Shown here piece by piece: positions 12,914 to 23,595 of a stretch of DNA of 64,000 nucleotides; position 1 is the stretch's first letter, and each line of letters opens with the position of its first letter. The notes beneath the pieces were generated by a model. The model ran no database searches. It had not been told where the DNA came from and saw only the letters and a program-made list of their open reading frames with translations. Origin of the DNA: Ciborinia camelliae (taxonomy: Eukaryota; Ascomycota; Leotiomycetes; Helotiales; Sclerotiniaceae); assembly GCA_025890175.1 (NCBI GenBank), contig JANPYM010000004.1:124001-188000 (forward strand), read 5' to 3'. The translations under genes were made by a program, and so were the position numbers.

Positions 12914-14567
12914 ATGACAGAGCATAGCCCTTTAGTGGGTAATGAGGGTACTCCTACCATATTAACAGATTCTAACAATGGCAATTATATTGGAGGGAAT
13001 ATTGCAAATGGCGAATCCATCTTGGTTGATGAACCCTCAACAATATATCTTTGTAAAGCCGCCAGTGGTATTTTCTTAGGTATACTTGTCTGCAATTGAT
13101 TCTACTATGGTTGCTACATTGTCAGCACCGATTTCCTCAACATTCGGCTCTCTTTCTCGTTTGCCTTGGCTCTTATTAGCTTTCTTTATCGCAAATCCTG
13201 CCATTCAACCTCTCTCTGGGAAGTTACCCGATATATATGGTCGCAGAACGGGTCTCATTGTCTCAAACATTATATTCGCTTTGGGGAATTTATTATGCGC
13301 TATCGCACAATCAGAATGGCAACTTATATGTGGCCGCTTGCTCGCTGGAACTGGAGGAGGTGGTATTGCTGCTGTTTCGACCTTCGTTTTATCTGATTTA
13401 GTTCCTCTACGACGTCGTGGTTTGTGGCAGGGAATTGGCAATACTTTCTTTGGCACTGGCACTGGACTTGGTGGCATATTCGGTGGATGGTTAAACGATG
13501 CATGGGGTTGGAGAGTTGCATTTTGGATCCAAGTTCTTTTCACCTTTTTGGCAGTTGCCATCATTTTCTGGACTGTGGATATTCCAATCACAGACAACAA
13601 TAGTAGTGCAAACTCATCAAAACTGCGAAAAGTCGATTTCCTTGGCGCTTCAACACTATTTACAGCGCTTACCCTCACATTTATAGCTCTGAGTTCCGGT
13701 GGTAACATCATTCCTTGGACCCATCCCCTCATTCTCATCGGTCTTCCACTGTCCGTGGCATCTCTCTTGTTGTTCATATACATCGAGCTCAACATCGCCG
13801 TGGAACCAATTATACCAGTTCAGCTATTGTGGAATCAGTCTGTCGCAGCTGCATGTTTTACTAACTTCTTCTCGTCAATGTCTCGTTTTGCCCTTCTCTT
13901 CTACTTGCCCTTATATCTCCAGGTCCAAGGCTACTCCCCACGTGGGATGGGATTGCGTCTCGTGCCGGGATCTGTTGCCGTGGTTTTGGCGTCTCTAGGT
14001 TCAGGCCTCTTCGTTCGTTGGTCTGGTCGCTACTATAAGATTGGAGTCTTATCCCAAATCACCTATATAGTTATAGTTGGTGTGGAAAGCGTAGCGACTT
14101 TCACACCCCAAACACCGTCGTGGATTCCCTTCGTGTCGTTCTTCATGGCAAATATCGGTTACGGTTCCATGCTTGTCGTGACGATACTTGCCATACTTGC
14201 AACTGTGGGACAGAAAGAACAAGCTGTCATGGCGTCAGCTCTGTTTGCATTTCGCAGTACTGGAACAATTCTAGGCATCACTCTTGAAGGGTTGACTTTT
14301 CAGAATAGCTTGAGGGCAGAATTATGGAAGAAGATTGGCACGATTGACAACGCGGAAGAGCGAATTAGCAGGTTGATTCAAGACCTTCGTGTCATTGATG
14401 AATTCTCTGGGGCCACCAAGTCACAAATACTTCAGGCTTATATGAATGCATTACATATAGTGTTTTTGCTTCTTCTGGGTATTAGCATTAAAAGTCTTGC
14501 GAGTATTTTTTATCAAAAACCGCCCCCTGCCAAACAAAATGTCACGCAGATCTTCAAAATAACCTGA
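12914..14567 (+). pseudogene. MFS transporter (DHA2-like, vacuolar amino-acid transporter type) with apparent frameshift
   Basis: The N-terminal frame from 12914 reads into the first transmembrane helix (KAASGIFLG), then stops soon after 13090. The rest of the transporter continues in another frame as VYLSAIDSTMVATLSAPISS to 14567. Family features are clear: PLSGKLPDIYGRRTG (MFS motif A region), the CGRLLAGTGGGG loop and about 12-14 hydrophobic helices, giving about 545 aa overall. The break lies at about 13079-13090 and could be a 2-base loss or 1-base gain. An alternative is a 55-base intron with a weak GTTGAT donor at 13025 and an acceptor at 13078-13079, which would keep a frame but delete half of helix 1. 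Related proteins export basic amino acids or drugs; the substrate here is unknown. Confidence 0.65.
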
Positions 14568-15310
14568 ACCTGAAGACCCTAGAAATAGTATCACTCAGCC
14601 CAAACATATTTTTCCATCAGAGATTATTATGTCCTCCTCATCGTTTTGTTAGCCCTGGTATTGATATTCCTTCCAAAATAGTATTGTATTAGTTGGATTG
14701 TCGGGCGGTTTCTTTACTCCATAAAATGGATTCTACCAGCACAGTACTTCAGTCTGCATTGAGAGGCGCAGATTTATTGATTGTCGAATGCATGTCTATT
14801 CGGTCTGAACGATGAAAATATCCAAAAAGCGACAGCTGAAAAGACGGCTTATGTCAAGAGTACTAGCTTGGAGGAGGATGCAATTCTTTACGACAAGATG
14901 TTATGTGCACTGCAGATGATACACCCATGCCGACGAAGTTGAAGAACGATGTGATAGGAATAGGACAAGTCATGATGTGCCGCAATCTTGATCAGTTGGT
15001 TCACTGGACGCAGGAGCCAGAACGCCAATCTTGTTATCACCAACGTACGGACTATCGACCATTGGCGCATAAGTTAGAACGTTTCGCGTTTTGCCCTAAA
15101 GATTCGAAGTACTTTCCTGTGGTAGAGAAGTACTTCAAGAAATGGGGTCACAAAGATCCCTTTGTGGAATAAGTTGATCTGAAGATAACAATTTGGTCAT
15201 GTCTGTAGTCGCTAGTATCGCCCTTAATTCTTCACATACTGTATCCTCAATCAAACTTCAGATCCACTCGAATATGTAAATTCGTATCACCGTGCCTTTT
15301 TCCATCATCG
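14568..15310. other. Intergenic region with a possible small hypothetical ORF
   Basis: About 740 bases between convergent genes. A + strand open frame at about 14903-15172 could encode an 89-aa peptide ending HKLERFAFCPKDSKYF and then VVEKYFKKWGHKDPFVE. A second short frame starts at the ATG at 14726 (MDSTSTVLQSALRGAD). The two are in different frames, and I could not join them with convincing splice sites. They may be a remnant or one small gene with an unseen intron. I recognise no family. Confidence 0.25.
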
Positions 15311-16604
15311 TCATCTTGCTATCAAACTTCGAATAATTCTCTTATAATCACTCACTCCCTTAGCAAGCCCATCAATAGTGACACACTCATGATCCGAATG
15401 TGCTGAAAGCACAGATCCAGGTCCATACAAGTAGCGTTTATGATCCCCTTTCAGATTGGGTACATCAGTTCCTCCCCGTTTCACATCAGTCTCGAAACCT
15501 ATAAGTGGTAATCTCAGTATAAATATCATCTTCAGCAAGACTCTCAAAATGATACATACCATCAATATCTACATCACAATTCACTGGACCAAATTGATGG
15601 CCGAAATTTACCTCCACTCTTCCCTCATCTAACCCAAGACTGGCGATAACGGCTTCGATTCTCTTGATCGCTTCTTCTGGTTTCCCAGCTGCCAATCGTG
15701 TCAAGACTGAAGCAGATGCTTTTGCCGGAATCACATTCATTGCAATCCCACCTTGTATCACTCCAATGTTTGTGGTTGTTTCACCCAACTTGGTGCTTCC
15801 AGGTAATTTCATTTCATCAATTGCCGTCAGTACCTTTATCAGAATACTATTCGCATTGATTCCCAATTCCGGATACGAACTGTGAGCAGCTTTTCCGTGT
15901 GCAATTATTTCGTAAGCCAATGCACCTTTGTGCCCAAGAACCAATTTGTGTTCCGATGGTTCCCCAAAGATGACAGCCTCCCACGTAAGACCATCTTCAT
16001 GAAATAAATCACTTGCTTTCTTCATACCAGCACCATTCCTTTCTTCTCCAACTACAAAAAGTAGTCCGATGTCACCTTTGTCAATTGATTCTTCCGCAAT
16101 TAATTCTTCCACGGCCATTATTTGAGAAGCGATACACCCTTTCGCATCAGTGCTCCCTCGACCACAAATTTCATTTCCTTCTCCGTTTGAGGAACGAGTA
16201 TATGGAATGTATGGTGCAACAGTGTCCATATGACTTGTAATAAGAAGTCTAGTATTTCGCGTTGTTCCTTTGTATGCAAAAATGTTGCTTCTTGGTTTAT
16301 CATTGAGGGTGGCTGTCAACGGCACCGAAGGAACATGTTGAGTTTCAACGGTAAAATTGCGGGATGAGAGGTAAAAATGTAGATATTGGCCGATATCATA
16401 TTCATTGCCAGTAATGGATTCGATGGAAATAAGATCTTTATGGAGATTGACTAGGTTCAATTGACTATTGGTGAATTGGGATTGTTCTGCACCCAAGTTC
16501 ATGGATATTTGAGAAGGATGAAATGAAAAGCCGTTTACGATTGAAATGAGATGTAAAGTTCTCCCAAGGAGAAAAGATATGGGCAAATTGGTCCCGATCC
16601 TCAT
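15311..16604 (-). CDS. Peptidase M20 family, secreted or vacuolar (ArgE/carboxypeptidase S-like)
   Basis: Two exons (16604-15560, 15498-15311) give 410 aa. M20 enzymes are dinuclear zinc hydrolases that cleave small peptides or deacetylate amino acids. Metal-site motifs are visible: SHMDTVAPYIP, then GRGSTDAKGC with the bridging Asp, and VVGEERNGAGM with the catalytic Glu. The C-terminal exon supplies SAHSDHECV, the last metal ligand region, so the splice is needed for activity. The first 26 or so residues (ISFLLGRTLHLISIVNGFS) look like a signal peptide or signal anchor. The size suits a secreted or vacuolar carboxypeptidase/acetylornithine-deacetylase relative. Exact substrate unknown. Confidence 0.85.
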
Positions 16605-17067
16605 GGTGGTTGATTTATGACAGGAAAGCTTGGTTGGCTTTTTATCTGGGAAGATTATATTCCAGTTTGTTGAGAAGGTGTTGTGTTCTGTTCAACAAAC
16701 AACAAACACAACAGTTGGCTCTCAAATCGATTGCTCTGTCACGTTATGTACCGTCTCGCTTATACCCCTGTCAAACTTGCATACTGGCTCTACAGTAGGT
16801 AGGTAGGTAGGTAGATAACGCAACTTCCAAACACTTCACTCACAATTGGCTCACATAAGTGTGTATGGTTCAATTTTCCGTCTTATTTTAAGATATCATG
16901 AAACCCCCTAATATTTGTATTAAAGTAATGCCCCACCGAGTACCGTTACTGTTATAATCAATAGGTATTGATTGATGCATTTCCCACCACAAAGATATCC
17001 CTTCGATTATGAGCCATCACGATGAAAGGCGCGAACGACGTCTAACCCTCAAATATTCCTTCCACAC
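16605..17067. other. Intergenic region with GTAG tetranucleotide repeat
   Basis: About 460 bases upstream of the M20 peptidase gene. It contains (GTAG)n at 16795-16816. No gene supported. Confidence 0.5.
16795..16816. repeat. (GTAG)n microsatellite
   Basis: About five tandem copies of the tetramer GTAG. It belongs to the same TACC/GGTA sequence class that recurs in many intergenic stretches of this window. Confidence 0.8.
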
Positions 17068-17965
17068 TCAAAATTCTTCCAGGGGAACTCCTAATATCCT
17101 TATAAATCTGCAGAAGAACTTCTTTGCGTCCTGAAAAGCTAAAGGATCTGCTCGATATCGGAATGAAGAAATCACCTCATCACTCAACTCAAAAGGGTTG
17201 TTTTTTCTGAGATAATTCTCAACAGTCTGCTGCGAATGCTCAACCGCGAGATTTAGAAGTTCCTTGGAACTTTTCTTTTGAAGTATGTCATCGCGGATAA
17301 TTACTTTCATAAATTCATTCGCCTTCGATATTTCTTTCCGGACACCCTCGTACCAATCGTCGACTTTTTTTGCCGTCTGGATCTCTTCCAAAGTTGGCTT
17401 GTTGAGAATTTCAGATCCAGTTTCTTTGGCGATGATTGCAGAAACATATTTCATTATGACACCTTGGGCAGTAAGGGTTGGGGTACAGTCAGTGATCTAG
17501 TGTATACATATATATAGATTTTCTTCTTATTACCTTTGGTTTCATTGTTTTTCAAAGTTGAACCTCCAATAACACCATCACTATTGTTATTGCCCTCGGA
17601 ACGATCGCTTTCGCACAACTCGGAAGTGTTTGTCTTTCCTAATGGCAACGGATGATTAAATTCTTGATTCGTGCTTTCCAATAGCTAATGTTCTTCGCCT
17701 GCTTGTCGAGATTTTTCCGCTCTGTTCTTTTTGGCATTCAACTTCTTTCGTCGATTGCGTTCAGCTTTGCGCTTTTGAATAGATTGATCTGCATGACTGC
17801 TGATTTTCAAAGCTGCCATATCAGACTCCTGTAAGTATATCACGATTAGATCATGCTTGAATGGACAATTGGAGGAGATATTATTACCATAGTGCTAGTA
17901 CTGGGGTTGATGTGAGGTTTGGGATCATCTGTATGGGACGAAAGATCTTGATTATTTGGAGTCAT
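17068..17965 (-). pseudogene. Hypothetical basic protein gene with an in-frame stop codon
   Basis: Three exons join in frame: 17965-17888 (MTPNNQDLSSHTDDPK), 17828-17534 and 17462-17068. Exon 2 starts with a strongly basic helix (KRKAERNRRKKLNAKKNRAE) resembling the basic part of a bZIP or a nuclear signal. It then has TAG at 17687-17685, after which the same frame continues (LLESTNQEFNHPLPL) through a clean donor GTAATA and acceptor into exon 3. Exon 3 encodes a helical, charged C-terminus (KVDDWYEGVRKEISKANEF ... RILGVPLEEF). Either the gene is disabled, or the two halves are separate small genes (for example a second start at MKYVSAII). I recognise no family. Confidence 0.45.
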
Positions 17966-18253
17966 CTTTGCTTCGTGGTTGACTAAAGAAAAGGCTGGCA
18001 CTATGTATAAATCCAACTTGTATTTGAATTTCGTTGAGTTAAATTTGAAGAATTTTGATTTCAGAAATATGGGAAAGAGGTTGTAGAGTTAAGTTTACCG
18101 GAAGAATTAAGATCGAAATCAGGGGGCGGGGTTTTGGTAATATTCACTGAAAAGTATCTTTCAACTGAGATTAGAATTCACTTTCGTTTGTATCTATAGA
18201 CTCGATGATTCACCCACTAAAAATTTTCTCTATTTCCCCTTACGGTTCATTTA

Positions 18254-21200
18254 CTAATCCCGATCTAAAGCTTGAGCCTTGTTCATAGCCCAGTAAGTCC
18301 CTTTCATTCCCATTAACTGCGCGTGGGTGCCTCTTTCCACAATTCTTCCTTTCACAAGTACCAGAATACAATCGGCGTTTCTAATTGTCGCTAGTCTATG
18401 TGCTACTGTAATTGTGGTGGTATGACTTGTAACTCTGTTCAAAGCATCTAGCACCTCTATCTCACTCAAAGAGTCAAGCGCACTGGTCGCTTCATCTAAC
18501 AATAAAATTTTGGGCTGGCGGACAAGTGCTCGAGCAAGTGCTATTCGTTGCCGCTGACCTCCACTGAAAGCGAAACCTTTGTCTCCACATTCCGTGTTGT
18601 ATCTTCTGGTAGCGAGATAATGAAGTCATGTATATTTGCATCTTTTGCTGCAGCTTCTAGTAGTTCATCTGCGGAATGCAAATTATGAATACCGAGAAGA
18701 ATGTTATCTCGAATGGTACCTTGGAACAAAGTGGTATTTTGGGAGACTAAAGATGTTTTATTGCGGTAATCATGCGTATTCATGTCGTCCAGGGAAGAGG
18801 AGTTGATTAGGATGGATCCTTTGTTGATCTTGTAAAACTTCTCAAGTAAAGCAATGATGGTGGATTTCCCAGAACCCGAAGGGCCAACAATCGCTAGATT
18901 GCGGCCGCAATCGACAATGAAATTAATGTCTTTTAAAATTGAATGGTGTGGGGAGTTTGGATAACTGAATTCGACGCCCTTGAACTCTATGGAACTCGGA
19001 GCTTCTTTGACGTTGTCTCTATTATTGTGCTTCCATTGATCTGTGAGATTATCAGACGTTAAAGCCGTTCTCGATCTTAATTCAAAAATGCGGTTAATCG
19101 AATGATTTGCTCGCGATATACCTAGACGATTATTAGAAGCTTTATTTTTCCATAGAGCAAGACACTCACTACTCGAACTCGAGAAGAACTCGGCTGCAGC
19201 CTCTCCACTTGACAATATCGCTAGGAAAACAATCCATAATTCAACCGTTCCCAACTTACCATCGGCTAACTGGTTGCCTCCATACCAGAATATAAGTGAC
19301 ATACCTAAGACGGGTTAGCTAAGTTAGGAAGAGAAAGAATCACCGGATAAACTTGCCTAGAAAAGGCCCACTTTCGGAAAAGGCAAAAAGCGGCATTGTT
19401 ATGAGGACATTCTTATAAAAGACCGGAAGAGATTCACGAATTCTCTTGTCAAGTTGAAGGCAAACTTCATGCTCCATCGTCAACGCTGCTACTGTTCTTA
19501 CTGCCCCAATTACTTCTGACGCATATTGTGCACTGTTCAGTAGGGGCCCGGAAAGCGTTTTACTTTTGGCTGAAGTCAAACGAACTCGGAGAAAACCAGC
19601 AAGAAGAATAACAGGCACACTACCAAATAATCCAACCAGAGCCAATCGCCAAGAGACTGCTAGGGCCAAAATGCTGCAAGATGTTAAATTAACTAGGGCA
19701 ACCAAAAGAGACCCAAAAACTGTGAACAACATCTGCATGTGATTCGTATGTAATGAGAGAGATGCCACGAGCACTCCTTTTGAGTTTTTTTCCTCGTCAA
19801 AAAATAACTGGTTCTGCCGGAGCATCGACTTGAAATACTCAATTTGGTAGTAGAACTTTGCAGTAGTTCCCATTATCGACGAAACCGTGCCCATTAGAAA
19901 AAAGGCGACAAGAACCCCAATAGCGACCACGAACCACATGAGAGACCAAAAGTCTTCGGATTTCTGAATGTTAGGTTCGAGTTGTCCAAGTCTGGATACA
20001 CTATGTCCGAATAGAAGTGCCTTCGCTGGGTATACACCGCCTGCAATTACACATATTGGTACCACAGCTATGAAAAGATGCTGGAGAAGTGGGTGGTCTA
20101 CGAGAACCAGCCATAAAGATCGAATTAGCGAGGATTCTGGTAGCTCCAGTGTCACAGGATCAGATGGGCTCTCCAAAAGTGTCGTGATTTTCGTCTTTTC
20201 GTCAATTTGAAATTCGGGTCCAGTGGTTTCATCCTTTTCGCGTATTTCGGAATTCTCGAGTGACTGATCAATGGATTGAATTGTTGCATCAAGCTTCTGG
20301 GCCTCGTAGAATTGAGCATATTTTCCGTTCATTTCCAGTAAAGCTTGGTGTGTTCCCCTTTCAAGCACACTTCCATTTTTTAGCAGCACTATCTGATCGG
20401 CCTGTTGAACAAAAGGTAACTTGTGGGTTATAATTATACAGGTAACACCCTTTGAAACCCTCTTAATCGCCGCCTCGACGATTCTCTCCGATTCTATATC
20501 CAAGCCCGATGTTGCTTCATCAAAGATCAGGATTTTCGGAGACGAAATTATAGCTCGGGCTATACTGATCCGCTGTTTTTGACCGCCACTTAGAAGATTT
20601 CCTTTATCCCCGACTTTGGTTTCGTACCCTTCAGGTAGGCTTTCAATGAAGGAGTGTGCTCCGACCTCGATGCAGCTTTGGATTACTAAGGCACGCTTTT
20701 CTTGATCAGAACACACTTCGAAGGGTGTGCCATATAATCCACAAGCAACATTGTAGAATATGCTATCGTTAAAAAGGGTAACATCCTTACCAATCGTTTA
20801 GCCAGTATGGACCAATATTTCTAAGCATAAGAGACATACCTGCTGTACAAGTCCAATACTTCTCCGCAATGATTTTAAATTCAGCTCATCTATAGCTAAT
20901 CCGATCTATAGCTAATCCGTCAACAAGAATAGTACCTCCTATAGGCTCATACCATCGTTCGAGTAAGCCAACTATAGTGCTTTTACCAGAGCCACTTGCT
21001 CCTATCAACGCTGTCATCTTGCCAGCTTCAAAGCAAATACTTAGATGGTCGAGGATACTAACTGACGGCCTGGCCGGGTAAGAAAATGATATGTCATTCA
21101 ATCTAATGTCGCCCTTGACACAATCAAGTACTACACCGCCTGGATTGAGGGAGTCAATGGTGGGTGTGCTATTGATGACTTTGTCGATGTTTAACGAGGC

Positions 21201-22203
21201 TGCCCTTGCCTTTGATAGAATACCATAAATTGGTAAAATCTTTCTCATACCATTCGTCCCTTGGTTAATAGAGAGAATAACACTATAATTGTCATCAGTG
21301 GAAGTATTGGTTATCAAGCTAGAACTGGTCACACATCACAATCGTTCCACCACTTGAAATTTTCCCTTGGTTCAACAGGATCGTTCCATACCAAAATGCA
21401 AGGGCATATGAAGATAGTAGAGCAAAATAGCTCATAGAGAATTGTACTGCGAGGATGGGGCTCTTTCGCATTCTTTTAGATCTGGCGACCTCGAGAATTG
21501 ATGTGTAATCATCGATGAGCTTGGATTCTGCAACACAAGCCATGACAATACGGATACCATTCAACACTTCTTCAGCTAGGTTCGCAGCGCTTTCCTCGAT
21601 TTGTTGAATTTGCTGCTCAAATCGTGAATCAAGAGCAGCGGTACCAAAGTTACTGATGAACAGAAGGACGACTGTGGAGAAGAGGACTAACGTGAGCTGC
21701 CAACTGTGTAGAAAGGCAATAACCAGGGATACAATGACAGTTGCGCCTGCTTGCATAACAACTCCAAGCTTCTCAGATAACGCATCTTCAATGATATTGA
21801 TGCTTGTCGCAAAATTGTCGGCGACCTTTCCTTGGCTTAGAAAGCCAGTATCTTGGCGAATCGCAGACTTCAAATATGCTGCTCTGAGCCTGCGGGAACG
21901 ATTCATTGCTGATATCGATAGTAATATACCATAGCCACAGGTGAGGATCCATTGTCCAGCGAAAAGGTACAACAAGTACAAAACTTCGGAATTGACAGTT
22001 TCCTTTAGGGCAGAAGCATTTTGAAAATTGTTAAACTTATTTGCCAGGCCTCCGAAGATAAGGGGCATAAGTGGGCGTGGTATTCCAGCACCAACTGCTG
22101 CCGCAAAGCCCATGAGTTGGAGAACATCCAATGACCATCTTGGTGCACTCAGAACAGCTGGCAAGGGTACGGGCTGGACCACCTCTAGGGTAGTTGTCGC
22201 CAT
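18254..22203 (-). pseudogene. ABCB-type full ABC transporter, disabled by two frameshifts
   Basis: Layout TMD1-NBD1-TMD2-NBD2, as in P-glycoprotein/Ste6-like exporters. Start MATTTLEVVQ at 22203. NBD1 has Walker A GASGSGKST, signature LLSGGQKQR and Walker B ILIFDEATS. NBD2 has GPSGSGKST, FSGGQRQR and LLLDEATSALD. Exons join across several introns: 21320 region to 21265 region (GTGTGA donor), about 20842-20788, and a GC-AG intron at 19356-19305. Two breaks spoil the frame: a 16-base tandem duplication at 20888-20919, between Walker A and the Q-loop of NBD1, and a missing base near 18601-18606, just before the NBD2 signature. The protein would end within NBD1. Substrate unknown. Confidence 0.85.
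20888..20919. repeat. 16-base tandem duplication inside the ABC transporter gene
   Basis: The unit atctatagctaatccg occurs exactly twice, at 20888-20903 and 20904-20919. Removing one copy restores the normal NBD1 reading LVDGLAIDELNLKSLRRS; with both, the frame shifts and reaches a stop within a few codons. Confidence 0.95.
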
Positions 22204-23595
22204 TTTGACGAATGTAGAATGATGCAGATGATAATATAAAAGTGAAGAAAGAGCGTCACGGAAACTTTTGAGCACAAAAGTCTGTTTCCGTTGAGAGAAA
22301 GGGGAGAAAAGAATACCCAAAGAACTCTCTGCGCCTTACCGCTTGCATAGAAACCAACAGTAATATAGTCGCGTGCCAATGAAACCATTGTTTGGTTCTA
22401 CTCGACCATCCCTCATCATTTCGGATTCTTGTACCGGATTGAGGAAGTTTGATTTACAAAATTACGGATAGAACACAGTTGGTGCGAAAAGCGGAGTGTC
22501 AAATGTTGTTCTGTTTGTTTGGTGGTTACAGATTTGATGCTTGTATGTGGCGTGACAACATGATAATGTTAACATCCTGGAGATCTAGGCTGGGATGACA
22601 AATCAAAGACCATCACTTCATGTTTACTGACCATTAGCCCCACTACCAACCAACTGGTACATTTCTCCTCCACCTCACGTAATCTCAAGTTGTCAACAAG
22701 TGCCTTGCCCTGCCCTTATCCGCCCCGCCCCGCCCCGCCCCTCCATCCGAGAGGCTCGAACTACCCATGATCATGCGAGTCGGACAAATTCTCATTATAG
22801 GCCAAGATCATACTCAAAACTTTGTCACTTGCAACAGCAGTGCTGATTTAGGCTTAGACAAATCCTCATTATAGGCTAATATGGATAGGAGCAGCCTCGT
22901 CGTGAGTATGTTATTCGCCATTGAGAAATGAAGCATCCTAGGGAAAAATATCATTGTTCGATATAGGAGCGCCCAAAACCACCAGGATAATGCTCACAGG
23001 GCTGAATACAAAAGTTAATTGCATGATGAAAGATCTTAGTATGTGCAAAAGCTGGATGGAATTTTGATGCGATTGAACTTGGTTTCCCGAATAGTGGCTT
23101 GGAACAAGTTACTATGTTGAGAGAGAGTAATGAGACGATTCATCCAGAGATGCTGGTCTGTTTGTCGGGGACTGTCGATGCCCAGCGGCAAGTTACCTTC
23201 TAAGAATTCAAACCGAATTGCCCTTCAAAGTTATTGGACATGTCGAACACGAAAACCGACTAACCGGTATAATCCTCCAGTTCCCATGACTCGAAATATT
23301 GAGATGTGCTTGGGGCTATCATTGATCCGAGTTAGGTTCGACAATTGAACTTTTGACAACTCTTCCTTTGTGTTTCTCATCTGGAGCAGGATTGGGGTTA
23401 TAACTAGTTTTTTATTTTTCTTAAGTTACGGGTAATAAATCCAGGATATGATTTGAATTTGCCAGATTTCGATAGGTCCACGTATTTGGGGTTACACCGC
23501 ATGTTCACCTACCTATACCTATAACTAGGTAATTATAAGGGCTAACAACAACAAGATTATCAAAGATCCCAATACTTTCCCCCTCGAACCTCAGA
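22204..23595. other. Divergent intergenic region between the ABC transporter and MYND genes
   Basis: About 1.4 kb. It contains a GC-rich tract of about four CGCCC units at 22721-22744 and a TACCTATACCTA-type stretch near 23508-23530. Short frames such as one at 23130-23348 show no protein character. No gene supported. Confidence 0.5.
22721..22744. repeat. (CGCCC)n GC-rich tract
   Basis: About four tandem CGCCC units in otherwise AT-rich intergenic DNA, about 520 bases upstream of the ABC transporter start. It could be a binding site for C2H2 GC-box regulators, but this is inference. Confidence 0.7.
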
